From Canna indica (lineage: Eukaryota > Streptophyta > Magnoliopsida > Zingiberales > Cannaceae), in assembly GCA_034359265.1 (NCBI GenBank), contig CP136891.1, positions 55,444,501 to 55,508,500 on the forward strand: a DNA stretch of 64,000 bases. Reading direction: 5' to 3'. A program made the translations under genes and the position numbers. The notes beneath the pieces are model-generated. The model saw only the letters and a program-made list of their open reading frames with translations. It did no database searches and had not been told where the DNA came from. Position 1 is the stretch's first letter, and the number at the start of each line of letters is the position of its first letter. Shown here in pieces: positions 21,790 to 33,546 of the stretch.

Positions 21790-24700
21790 ATGACGGAAGA
21801 TCGTAGTTGGATGTATAATCGGATTTATCGTGGAGGTTTACTTGAAGAATATTTCAAGAGCGGTGTTCAGAAATTTTTGAACTTCGCATATTCAAATCCG
21901 CAATTTGTCAGTGTTGACAAAATCAGATGTCTATGTCGTCGGTGTGTCAACTTGTTTTTCCTAGACCGATAGATAGTGACATTACACCTATAGATAAATG
22001 GTTTCATGAATTGATATTATTGATGGATTTCACACGGGGAGTCATTCATAGGCATGTCATTGTATGAATTAGGAGGCCTGTCGTCTAATATTGGATCTTC
22101 GTCCGCAACTCATACGACATCTGTTGAGCAGCCGTATCGAAATAAGATCTTAGATGCTCTGGGCGATCGTGAATTCCAAAGGTTGTCAATGCCTCACATA
22201 GAATTAGGAGGTCAATCGTTAAGTACTGAAGCGGCAATGAATATAGAGTGTCAGCCACAGGTACAACAGGAAATTCAAATAGAGTTACCAAATCCAGAAG
22301 CAGCACAGTTTTACGATTTACTGAAAGTTGCAGATGAACCATTGTATGAAGGCTGTGACGAATATTCAAAGTTGTCAATAATGACTCAAATGTTAAATAT
22401 TAAGTCCGACTGGAACGTAACCAAGACAACATATAATCAGTTTTCCGAGCTTTTTCACAAAGCGTTGCCTAAAGATAACAAACTGGAGGACAGTTTCTAT
22501 AAGACGAAAAAGGTGATGAAGAGACTTGGTCTAGGGTATCAAAAAATTCATGCATGTCAGAACAACTGCATTCTCTATTATCGTGAATACGCATATTTGA
22601 CCCAGTGTCCAATATGTAAACATCCATTTACAAAGAGAAATGTTCGAGTAGGCAGAAAGATATACCATTTAAGGTTCTTCGGTATTTCCCGATAATACCC
22701 AGATTGAAGCGATTGTTCATGTTTGAAAAAATAGCCCAACGTATGATATGGCATGCCAAGAGTCGTGATCCGAATATTATGACTCACCCTTCTGACAGTG
22801 AAGCATGGAAATATCTTGATCGATGTTATCCATCATTTGCAAGTAATCCTAGAAATGTCAGACTAGGGTTATGTACCGATGGGTTCAATCCATTCTGTCA
22901 ATCATCTACTTCATATTCTATTTGGCTAGTGCTCCTCACAGTCTATAATTTGCCGTCGTCGATGTGCATGAAAGATGATTTCATATTTTTGAGTATGGTA
23001 ATCCCAGGACCAAGGGGACCAAGAAAATAATTGGATGTGTTCCTTCAACCGTTAATTGACGATTTAAAGAACTTGTGAGATGACAGAGTCATCACTTATG
23101 ATATTCATCAAAAAATGAATTTCAACTTGAGAGCCGCATTGTTGTGGACAATTAGTGACTTTTCGGCATATGCTATGTTGTCTGGTTGGAGCACACATGG
23201 GAGGCTTGGTTGTCCGTATTGTATGGAACGAACAAAAGCATTTAGTCTTCGGCATGAATGAAAGATTTCATACTTTGACTGTCATCGTCAATTTTTGCCA
23301 CTTGATCATCTATACCAGAGAAATAGAGATAAATTCATTAGGGGCAGAGTGGAAAAAGACAGACCACCTCCGCATTTGTCTGGTAATCAAATGTTAGCTC
23401 GGGTTTCTGCGTTACCGAACATCATATTCGGAGAGGTTGATAGAATTAGTGATTTCGGAGAAAGACATACTTGTGTTTTTTTATATTCTGAGAACTGCCT
23501 TACAGAAGCTGATTACTAGTTCGACACAATTTGGATGTAATGCACATTGAGAAGAATGTGTCCGAGAATATTTTTAATACAGTGATGGATTTTGCAGGAA
23601 AAAATAAAAGATAATGTGAATGCAAGAATGGACTTTCCGAGCTTTTTCACAAAGAGTTACCTAAAGATAACAAACTGGAGGATAATTTCTATAAGACGAA
23701 AAAGATGATGAAGAGACTTGGTCTAGGGTATCAGAAAATTCATGCATGTCAGAAAAATTGCATTATCTACTACCGTGAATACACAGACTTGACCCAGTGT
23801 CCAACATGTGAACATCCACGGTACAAAGAGAAATCTTCGAGTAGGCAGAAAGATATACCGTTTAGGGTTTTTCGGTATTTCCCGATAATAAACAGATTGA
23901 AGCGGTTGTTCATGTCTGAAAAAATAACCCAACATATGATATGGCATGCTAAGAGTCGTGACCCAAATATTATGACTCACCCGTCTAACAGTGAAGCCTG
24001 GAAAGAATTAGATGTGCATGAACGATGATTTCATATTTTTGAGTATGGTAATTCCAGGACCAAGGGGACAATAAAAGAATTGGATGTGTTCCTTCAACCG
24101 TTAATTGGCAATTTAAAGAACATGTGGGATGACAGAGTCATCACTTATGATATTCATCAAAAAAAGAATTTCAACTTGAGGGCTGCATTATTTTGGACAA
24201 TTAGTGACTTCTCGGAATATGCTATGTTGTCTGATTGGAGCACACACGAGAGGCTTGGTTGTCTATATTGTATGGAACGAACAAAAGCATTCAATCTTCA
24301 GCATGGATGAAAGATTTCATACTTTGACTGTCATCGTCAATTTTTGCCACTTGATCATCCATATCGGAGAAATAGAGATAAATTCATCAGGGGCAGAGTG
24401 GAAAAAGACGGACCACCTCCGCGTTTGTCTGGTAATCAAATGTTAGCTCAGGTTTCTGTGTTACCGAACATCATATTCAGAGAGGTTGATAGAATTAGTG
24501 GTTTCGGAAAAAAGACACAATTGGATCAAAAAAGTATATTATGGGAACTGCCTTATTGGAGCTCATTACTAGTTCGGCACAATAGTTCGGCACAATTTGG
24601 ATGTGATGCACATTGAGAAGAATGTGTTTGAGAACATTTTTAATACAGTGATGGATTTTGTAGGAAAAACAAAAGATAATGTGAAGGCAAAAATGAACTT

Positions 24701-26350
24701 AAAAGTATATTGCAAACGTCTATATTTAGATCTACAGGAGGTGAACGGCAAACAAGTGAAACCGAAAGCCTCTTATGTTCTCAGTAAGCAACAACAAAAA
24801 GATGTTTGCCAGTGGATAAAAGATCTCAAATTACCAGATGACTATGCATCTAATTTAGCTCAATGCGTCAATGTAAACGAAGGTAAAATATCATGAATTA
24901 AAAGTCATGACTATCATGTGTTCATGCAGAGACTACTCCCTATTGCATTCCACGATATTTTACCATACAAAATTTGCGGACCGTTAACCGAGCTTAGTTT
25001 GTTCTTCAAAGATATCTGCGCCAATGCCCTCCGTATCAAAGATATGGAAAAGCTAGAGAAAAATATTATAGAAATTCTTTGAAAATTAGAGTAGATATTT
25101 CCACCTAAATTTTTTGACTCGATTGAGCATCTACCGGTTCACCTAGCATACGAGGCAAGAGTTGGTGGTCTGGTTCAGTATAGGTGGATGTATTTATTCG
25201 AGAGGTATATGCAAAGGTTAAAAAGGAAAATAAAAAATACAGCTGCGGTGGAAAGTTCAATAAGTGAAGCTTATATAATTTAGGAGATATCAACTTTTTG
25301 TTCTTTCTATTTCGAGTCCAATGTGCACACAAGGTTGACTCGTCTTCCCCGAAATGATGATGGGGAAATGTGAACGTTGTAGATTGTCTACCAATATTTT
25401 GTTTTTCTAGTCGTGGTTTGGGCTCACGTCCACCGAGATATTTAACTGAAGATGAGTATCATCTTGCACAATTATATGTACTGATGAATTGCCCCGAGGT
25501 TGATCCTTTCATTCAAAAATTTGACACGAAAGTTCGTACACAGACACCGAATATATCCGATGAAGAATTACAAGATAAACGTAGCGTAGAATTTCCAAAT
25601 TGGTTCAAAACTTGGTCGAGTGAACATATTCAAGAAATAGACAACAAATTACTCGAGTTAGCATGTGGACCGTCACGACTAGTCTTATGCTATAACTGAT
25701 ACTTTGTGAATGAATATAAATTTCATACAAAGGAGTACTCAACCACAAAGAAGACAATGAATGCTGGTGTTTGTGTCAAAGGCTCCACTTGGATTGATTG
25801 TGATTGTGATTTCTACGCATTGCTCGAGGAAGTACTTGAGCTTCAATATGTTGGGTACAAAAAAATAGTGATATTCAAATATCACTGGTTTGACACATCA
25901 TCTCGGGGGAGTCAAATTCACCCAAAGTATAAGCTTGTTGACGTTAATTTCAAATCAAAGTTAGCGTCGAATGAGCATTTTATTTTGGCATCAGAAGCAC
26001 AACAAGTATATTACGCAAAATATCCAAGCAGATGAAGAAATAGATCAGAATGGCGGGTAGTGTGTAAGACTAAGGCACGATTGAGAATTGATCCAATGGT
26101 AGAGGATAATGATACTACAAGATTTGTACCATGTGATTTTTATTAGGAGGAAGATCCTCCTGTAGTTGAAGTTGTGGGTCAAACACTTGAAGATAAAAAT
26201 TTAGTCGTTGCACAAGGTCTATCTGAAGAAAGTGTTGATGTTGAACCAGATGACGCAGAGAACGAAGATGAGAATAGTTGTGAAGATGAAGAGACAAGTG
26301 AAGAAGAAAATGACTCAATCGATTATTATTCAGATGATATCGATGATTAA
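21790..26350 (+). pseudogene. TNP2 transposase pseudogene of CACTA-1
   Basis: This is the transposase (TNPD/TNP2) of an En/Spm element, the protein thought to cleave element ends. The start MTEDRSWMYNRIYRGG and the following FLNFAYSN...RCLCRRC match the Transpos_assoc domain. Transposase_21 sequence (RLGLGYQKIHACQNNCILYY, NLDVMHIEKNVFEN), DUF4218 (about 24900-25350), DUF4216 (MNAGVCVKGSTWIDCD, about 25758) and an acidic tail (26160-26350) follow in the normal order. It is dead: there is a stop at 21970 after LFFLDR, many frameshifts and stops, and a tandem duplication of about 1.1 kb (22443-23634 repeated at 23635-24680) that doubles part of Transposase_21. Alignment to CACTA-2 TNP2 shows homology throughout. 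Confidence 0.85.
22443..24680 (+). repeat. Tandem duplication inside the TNP2 pseudogene
   Basis: CCGAGCTTTTTCACAAAG occurs at 22445 and 23637, an offset of 1192 bp, and homology continues through KIHACQ, the GPRGP region and the MHIEKN region in both copies. The second copy lacks about 165 bp (equivalent to 22811-22972). Both copies have independent stops. Confidence 0.8.
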
Positions 26351-26924
26351 TGTGTAATATATATTTTTTACATCTTTTTTCTATTAATTTATATTATATT
26401 ATTGGTTGACATCACTAATCAACATTTATATCCGTAGATCAGTAGATGTCGCGTGCCCATTCTAGGGTTCATCGCACAAGTTTATCTCGGCCGCCGCCGT
26501 CGCCCGCGACAGCACCACCACCACCACTAGTCGTGGCAGATGCTATACCACCACCACCACCTACACCAGCCGTGACAGATGCTATACCACCTACACCAGC
26601 CGTGGTAGATGCCATATCACCACCAGCTCGAGGTTGTCGTAGGCCTCGTGGACCTAATCGAGGGGGGGGGTGATGCACCTTCATCATCCGACTAGCGTCG
26701 ACAGATATTGCTGAATGGTCTAAAGTAAATATCAAAATGTATTTATTATAATTGTTAATAATTAATTGTTACTTATAATGTTATTATATTTGAGTTGTAG
26801 ATTTCAGCAGGATGATGTCGCCCGCGCCATGACTGTTATTCTTAAGAGTTTCTTTCATGAGCCATGTACTTCATGGACTAGGGTGTCGAACCATTATCGA
26901 GATTTACTATGGATCGAGTTTGAG

Positions 26925-28668
26925 GTACGTAGTGAAATCTCCAAATAATAAAATGATTGTATCAAATATTAAAAAAGGAAAAGAACTTGATCGCGTGTAA
27001 ACTTTTAAAATGATTGTATTAGTACATTATTGTACTCTTGATCATTATTGTACTCTTGATCATTATTGTACTCTTGCTTCCCTTATCTAGTACAATTGAA
27101 GATCTGTAATTTATTCTTTGCAATCATGCAGAAGTAAATCTGAAACAAAATTGTGCTAGTTTATCCCAATCAGACATTGAGGGATATTTACACTCTCACC
27201 CAACCATTGATATTATTGACACACTGGTTATTTTTCAGCTATACTGATTACATTGATATTGTTACTATTTCCCTCAAAAAGACTAGAGGCTACCCAAATT
27301 AGATTGAGGAATTCAATGATTTGAAAATTGTTAAGAGTAAACTTCTATCTGAGTGACATACATCATACAATTAGTAATTGAAGGATCATGACATTGTTAA
27401 GAGTAAACTGCTACCTGATGTATATGATCCTAACATTGTTTGAAGGATGACTCATTGCCTGCAATGCCATTATAGAACAATGGTGGAGATCGAGTGAACA
27501 GAGTGCTGGAATATAAAATAGCTGTGATTTTGATACAAGTTGCTTATGATTTTGCAAATGCAGTCTTATTAATGGCAGTACTGCTTATCCTTTTCGGGTA
27601 CAGATGACAATATTAAGGTGAATCCATCCAAAATAGTTCAAGCATGGAAATGCATTGGATCTGCATCTTAATTGGAATCTTTGTATTTATCCAGAAAATT
27701 CATTGTGTTAGGGGAAAAAGAAGTTGAAAATTTAAGTATAAATTTACTGAAGACTGAATCAGGTAATAATCCGGCAAAGAGAGATCATCAGCTAAAACTA
27801 GGAGTCTTTACATGTACACAACCAATGGAGAAATAAAGATGATAAGCCATTGTGGTTGGCTTCAGAATACAGTAGATGTTGGTTGTCCAAATTAGGTCAC
27901 AAGACTTAATGACACATGACCTTCAATTCATCCTTGTTTGGGTGCTTCATAGAAGATAACCTTAACCCTTGTTTTAGCTGATAATAATGAATGGATGTCC
28001 ACAGCTAATCTGACAGGGAAAGAGGAGTGAAGGGGAAGATGCCTTTCTTATAGAAAACTTTATATAACATATGAGACTTTAAATTGCTGTAACGAATCAT
28101 AACCACTTTGGCCCCATCTAATTGCTATTTTATATTTCGCAAACTGTAAAGCCTTTGAGTGCTGAGAGAAGCAACTTGTATCAAAATCACAGCTGTTAAG
28201 AGTGCTGGAAGTGAATATACTGAGTAATTGGTGGAGATCGAGTGAACAGAGCAACAATTTAGTTTTGCTCATCCCACTGCAGAGTCCAAGTTCATAAGAT
28301 TGAGATCTAATTGGTTTAATTCCTATAGTGTCTGTATATGACTGTTTCTTTTGGATTGATTAAGTTCTATTACAATTACATATTGCATTATAGAACAAGA
28401 TGGACGCTTCCTTTTATTTGTAGCTGTGTTCCTGATTGGGACAAAATGATCATGTCATTTTCAGCTAACTATATTTGGCATGTATTTGTATGCAGCATAA
28501 GGTAAAATCTTTGTAGTTTGGAGAGAGTTCCTCTTTGAACTTGATATGTTTCATTTTCATGTTGAACTGAATTTTTTTTGCATTTTGCATTTGATGAAAG
28601 TAGAAGTCACTTATTAAATCCAATGTACTTATTAAATAAATTCAGTATTAATGTTTTTCTTTTTGTAG
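26925..28668. other. 1.7-kb inflated TnpA intron with foreign sequence
   Basis: The matching intron of CACTA-2 is about 71 bp, so most of this is inserted DNA. TTGTACTCTTGATCATTA is tandemly repeated at 27032-27076. A coding-like stretch at about 27130-27225 reads SLSQSDIEGYLHSHPTIDII. The word TGGTGGAGATCGAGTGAACA occurs directly at 27481 and 28230, and 27521-27545 is inverted at 28169-28193. The source is not identified and no TIR or TSD is evident. Confidence 0.4.
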
Positions 28669-30058
28669 GCCCGGTACACCTAGGATCCCGTCATTCAGGC
28701 TCAGGTGGAGGATGCTTGGGAAGTTTATAATAAGAAGTTTTTCAAGGATATCCTACACCGAGCTCGGGATAAGGCGCGGGCAAATGTAGGCGGTAATCGG
28801 GATACGCCTATGGATGTGTTGAAGGGACATGAGCCCAACTGGATAACGGGCCACGTATGGGATCAACTATGTGGCATCTGGGCATCCGAGGAGTGGCAGG
28901 GTGCCTCCCGGACGGCGCACCAAAATCAGATGATGCTAGTTGAGGGATCTATGGCCCGACATACCGGTGGGTCCATCCCATTTACTAACCACGAGCGTCG
29001 GTTGGTAAGTAATTTAATAATTATCTTTATTATTTATTATTATTGTAGAAAAATTAATTATATTTATTTTATTGCAGGCGACGCAAGACGAGCAGGGGAC
29101 GCTCATCCCGGCTGATCCTTTGAGGGTCTCCGAGGAGACACATAGATTTAAGTATGGTCCTCGTCGGGGTGAGTTCATTAGCAGGAGGCCGAAGACGATC
29201 CTGGTAAGTTAATATTTAATAAAGTTCATATTTTTTAAAAATTATATTAGTTCAATTATGTATAATCAATCTTTTAAGGCCGCGTATACTGAGTTGGTGA
29301 CCCGGCAGGGAGGTGATCCCGCGCAGCATCAGCTTGATGTTGACGTATGGATGCATGTGACAGGAGTCGACCACGGCCGTGTATATGGCATTGGCACAAC
29401 GGCCCACACACGGACGTTAACTACTGGAATAACAAGCATCAGCAACGGGGTGCAACGGCCCGGCCCGTTGCAACGCAATCGTGGCAGAAAATCGTGTTGC
29501 TGATAACTTAGCAACGAATCAGCAACGGCCGGAGCGACCGTTGCTAATACCATTATCAGCAACGGTTCTGCCACGGCTACAGGGCCGTTGTAGATATATA
29601 CATCAGCAACTGCTCGATTGTCGTGGCAAGGCCGTTAGTGAAAGTCCGTTGCTAAGCCGTTGTTGTAGGTCATCAGCAACGGCTTTGAGGTTGCGGCCCA
29701 GAAAATACGATACACTTTCATTAACGGCTTTCCCACGGACAGCCGTGGGAAAGCCGTTGCTGATGATGTTAACCTGTAACTGAAAAGTTTTAAAATTTCT
29801 AATTTCGATTAATACATTGATACATTTAACCTGATACATAACTCACACACTCATTAATACATTAATACACTCATACATAACATACACATCATAGATACAC
29901 CCAAATATACATCAAAATAATTATACTTATGTTTATAATTATCCACAATCATATAAAAACTATTCAAATTCAAAACTATGGTATCAATATCCAAACAAAA
30001 TAAGTCAATCAAGTAGTATCCAAATAACAAAGTCAATATCCAAACAAAACAATAAACC

Positions 30059-30450
30059 TCACGATGACGGTGGAGGAAGGTCTGGATCATAATATGGTGG
30101 GGTTTGGAGTGCTTGGGTGTACACCGGCGTGGACTGGCTCGAGGACGATGGATCTGATGATGCCGAAGGGATGCCTACTCCAGTATGAGCTGAGATGTTG
30201 CGTAGCATAGCATGCATCTCTGTCATCATCTCACTCTGACGCACGTCCATAGAAAATATATTGGTGCGAATCCTTTGCTATACAGATGCAGAGTGATAAT
30301 TTTCCGATCCAAAAATCGTGCATTCATGCAAATGCGGCACAGACATCGAATGTTATCACTGACGCTAACGAATTTCCGATTCGAATAGGCAAAATTTAGG
30401 AAGTAAGCTCTACGATCAAAACGTCGGTACATCTAACTTCGATCGCCCGA
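30059..30450 (-). pseudogene. TNP2 start fused to TnpA end (CACTA-3)
   Basis: On the minus strand, sequence matching TNP2 codons for MYRRFDRRAYFLNFAYSN then RCLCRICMNARFLDR and FLWTC runs to about 30250. It is followed immediately by the TnpA tail (MLRNISAHTGVG...TPVYTQALQTPPYYDP). The two parts are in different frames, so no fusion protein is predicted. This is the scar of an internal deletion typical of dSpm-like derivatives. Confidence 0.7.
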
Positions 30451-31544
30451 CATGATTCTGTCAATCAATGAAAATATCTTCAGTCAATGTCTTTATAGGT
30501 GAGATGGTCCTATTTCATTCGGGATTCATGTTATTCATATTGCATTAAGTATTTCTTTTAACCGCTAACTTCATTCTAAATTTCGGCAGCATCTCCCTAT
30601 AATTATCTGAATACGCATATCATCTGGGCGTGTATCGGAGAACAAGAGAGATACAATAGCCAAAATTTAAGAATAAGTTAACGGTTAAAAGAAAAAACTA
30701 AGTGCAATACAAATAACTATGTTCTCAAATTGTCCAATTAGGGATAATTCAAGGATTGTATGTTGTATAAAAGATCATCTACTTGTTTTACACGAACATA
30801 CAACCCCCGAACGGATATAAGGTTTTGCTAAATCATATCCGACTCGTCAATGCGTACGTGAAACGTATCAACTCGTCGGATGGATGATTATTTTTAAAAA
30901 AATTTGATGCCGGTTCAAGTCCACGGTGGACGATTCAAGCGCGAGTCCAAAGTGGACGATTCTAATTAATCTAAATCTAAATATTAATATTAAAATTGAT
31001 CTAAACTAAAATTAATTAACAGATATAATCTAAAAATAAATCTAAATCTAATTAATATTAAAATACATTAATCTAGACATGAAAATAAATCTAAACATTA
31101 AACATTAAACATTTAACCTAGATTAATCTAAACATGAAAAATTAACCTAAAACATGAAAAAATAATCTAAAATATGAAAACTTTATCTAAATAGTAAACA
31201 ATTAACATAGATTATTAAATCCTAATCAAATTTTATTAGGGTTTAATTAATTCCTAATAAACTTTTGATTAGGGTTTAATAAAACTCTAACCAACAGTGT
31301 TCCGGCGCCGTTGTCCAGTGTCTGACATTGGAAACTAGACATTGGTTCGGCCGGCCCTAGTAAAGGAGAAGAGAAGAGGGGAGCTAATACCTGGAATGGT
31401 TCGACGTCGAAGGGCGCGGCGTTGGCAGGTGGCATCGGCAGACAAAGACGGCGGCAGGCGTCGACGGCGTCGGCAGAGAAGGAAGAAGAAGCAGGGAAGA
31501 AAGGGGTTGGGCGCGATCACGAGTTAAATAAATCAGTAATGACT

Positions 31545-31925
31545 CACTTAACCGTTGCAAAGTCGTTGCTGATAAATACAATACCTCATCAACGGCTCAC
31601 TAATCCGTCGCAAAGCCGTTGTTGATAAGTATTTTATTTTTGCGCCGCGAGCGCCCCATCGACTAAAAAACAACGGATACAAAAACCGTAAGTAAGCCGT
31701 TGCTAATGTGATAATATCATTAGCAACGATCGACGCGGCCATACTTAAGTCGTTGCTGATGAATTATTTCATTTGCACACCGCGTTCGCGCCATCTACTT
31801 GTTAGCAACGGCCCTAGCGACCATACATAGGCCGTTGCAGATGTGATATATCTGCAATGGCCGCAGCAACCGTTGGTAAGCCGTTAGTGATTGCAACGGC
31901 TTAGGCGGTCGTTGCTGAAAACCAT
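31545..31925. repeat. CACTA-3 right subterminal repeats
   Basis: Repeated GCCGTTGC/GCAACGGC words in both orientations, 30-60 bp apart, precede the right TIR; the left set is at 29440-29765. They match those of CACTA-2 and are likely TnpA sites. Confidence 0.7.
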
Positions 31926-32464
31926 TATTCTAGTTGTGGTTATTGCAGCCACATGGAGCAGGGTCGTCTGCCTTCACCTGTTCCACCGCTGGTCCATCAA
32001 TATCAAATACGAGTCAGGATCAATTTGCAGCCTTAGAGGCTTCGCACGCAGAATTACAAGCTTCTCACACAGCCTTAGAGGCTTCTCATGCATGCCTCAT
32101 CACTGAGGTGGCCGCTATGAGGGAGTACATGACACATATTGCTTCTTCTCTGCCTGGTGCTCTGGCCCCTCCGTTTCCCCCGTCATTCGACGCGATGCTA
32201 GCTGATGCCCTCCCGACGCAGCCCCTCTCCTCGCCGCATCCCTCGTCGCCACATGATTCGCTTCATGATTGATGTATACTTTATTCTTTATTTTGATGTA
32301 AACATGTTTTGATACGATGTAAGCATTACATTTTGATATAAATATGATGATTTATATTAGAATTTGATGTCTCGTTTGATATATGATAGGTATTTTAATT
32401 AAATATTGTAAACAAGTATTTTAATCAAATATTATTAAATTATTTTAAAAAAAAAATCAATTTT

Positions 32465-32850
32465 GCTACGACATTGCGACCGTCATGTCGTCGCAAAAGA
32501 TTTGTTGACCTGGTCACCAATAGCGGTCGCAATTGGCGACCAAATCTGCGACGGCAGTGGCGATCGCGACGTCATTGCATAAGTTATTTTTGCGACCGCA
32601 GTCGCAGGACCGTCGTGCATATAAAGTTGCGACGGCGACGATGCGTCGTGGATGTCATGCGACCACATGTTGCGACGGCTTCATTCTGTCGCTGAGCGGT
32701 TGCAGAAATTATTTACTTGCGACCGCGTTGGTGGCCGTCGCAAAGTTTCAACGACCAGTTTTTTTGCGACCCATCTTTGCGATCGCTCCTTGCCGTCGCA
32801 GTTGGTCTTTAGCAACCGTTTTGCGACAGCACTTACCGTCGCAGATGAGC
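32465..32850. repeat. CACTA-1 right subterminal repeats
   Basis: Many GCGACCG, CCGTCGCA and GCGACGG words lie in both orientations directly inside the right TIR. Open frames across this stretch on both strands are GC-rich repeat artefacts. Confidence 0.7.
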
Positions 32851-32865
32851 AATTTTTTAATAGTG

Positions 32866-33060
32866 CAATGGCATCTATACAATCTAGCTCTTGATATCTG
32901 GAATGTCAGCAAGCAAGTAAGTAGAAGGTGACTGGATGCATCAGTAGAGAGTTAAATATTGTAGCTCATTCTCTGGTAAAGAAATAACATACTGAAGGGC
33001 TGACTGAAGCTAGCAGGAATGGAAAAGAAACACTTATTCTTAGTCTTGCTTTAAATGTTT
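32866..33060 (+). pseudogene. LINE RNase H fragment, right part
   Basis: The frame from the left part resumes immediately after the CACTA-1 end with LYNLALDIWNVSKQVS and then CISRELNIVAHSLVKK, the conserved C-terminal end of the RNase H-like domain (normally RELNxxAHxLA). The continuity shows CACTA-1 inserted into this LINE. A TGA and a TAA interrupt the frame. Confidence 0.65.
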
Positions 33061-33496
33061 TACTTTTGATGTAAATAGTAATAGAAAGACCAGTAAGATG
33101 GTCAATCTTATTGATAATTGTATTCAGCTTAATATTTTAATGGTTGGTGATCTTAATAAAACTCATAATACTCTGATGAAATGTAGTCCTGCTCGATTGA
33201 TTGGCTAAGGATGCACAGCCATTGGCCCTATCCTCCTTCCACCCAACAATTGTGTGGGGGTGACCTAACCTGAGTATATTTTTTTAAAAAAATAATAATA
33301 ATCCTTAAATCGCTAACATAAAGTACTAATAAGATTAAAATACACCTTTTTGATTTTAATATATTGAAACCTAGAAAAAGATATAATTTGAAAACTTATA
33401 CTAATATGTTTCCACCTTACATTTGAAAACATATACTAATAGGTTTCCACCACCCTCCCTTGAGTGGAGAACAAATGAATGGTGAGAATGATAGCA

Positions 33497-33500
<4 letters not shown>

Positions 33501-33543
<43 letters not shown>
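33501..33543. repeat. (TA)n microsatellite
   Basis: An uninterrupted TA dinucleotide run of about 42 bp. Confidence 0.95.

Positions 33544-33546
<3 letters not shown>

Larger units (their letters stand above)
29419..31938 (-). mobile_element. CACTA-3: 2.5-kb non-autonomous derivative of the CACTA-2 family
   Basis: The left end AACTACTGGAATAACAAG and the reverse complement of the right end CACAACTAGAATAATGG resemble the CACTA-2 TIR (CACTACTAGAAAC), and GTT flanks both sides (29416-29418, 31939-31941) as a perfect 3-bp target duplication. Dense GCAACGGC subterminal repeats occupy both ends. The minus-strand interior holds the TNP2 leader with its hairpin (30535-30725), the first TNP2 codons, and then directly the end of TnpA, so about 5 kb is missing relative to CACTA-2. 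It lies inside the last TnpA exon of CACTA-1, hence it is younger than CACTA-1. Confidence 0.85.
26446..32272 (+). pseudogene. TnpA-like gene of CACTA-1 (multi-exon, broken)
   Basis: This is the second En/Spm gene, whose product binds subterminal repeats. By comparison with CACTA-2 the exons are about 26446-26720 (MSRAHSRVHRTS...RRPRGPNRGGG), 26801-26924 (124 bp, the same length as in CACTA-2), 28669-29004, 29078-29203, and a last exon 29279-29418 continuing at 31942-32272. The last exon is interrupted by CACTA-3. Splice sites are GTACGT/TTGTAG, GTAAGT/TTGCAG and GTAAGT/TTAAG. Lesions include a poly-G frameshift with a downstream TAG near 26664-26697 and a Trp-to-stop TAG at 28681 (ARYT-stop-DP against ARYTWAED in CACTA-2). 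Intron 2 is inflated to 1.74 kb against 71 bp in CACTA-2. Confidence 0.7.
13284..32865 (+). mobile_element. CACTA-1: 19.6-kb En/Spm (CACTA) transposon with nested elements
   Basis: The left end CACTACTAAAAAATCG and the reverse complement of the right end, CACTATTAAAAAATTG, form the terminal inverted repeat. Flanks are CGA (13281-13283) and CAA (32866-32868), a 3-bp target duplication with one mismatch. Both sides carry subterminal repeats of the type GCGACGGT/GCGACCGC. Inside, in order, are three long hairpin elements, possible captured host exons, TNP2 (21790-26350, decayed) and TnpA (26446-32272), the last exon of which is split by CACTA-3. The split LINE domain continues in frame across the insertion, which independently confirms both ends. 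All genes are broken, so the copy is non-autonomous. Confidence 0.8.

Noticed and set aside
32474..32931. Overlapping 60-130 residue frames on both strands
   Set aside because: They cross the CACTA-1 subterminal GCGACGG repeats and terminus; composition artefact.
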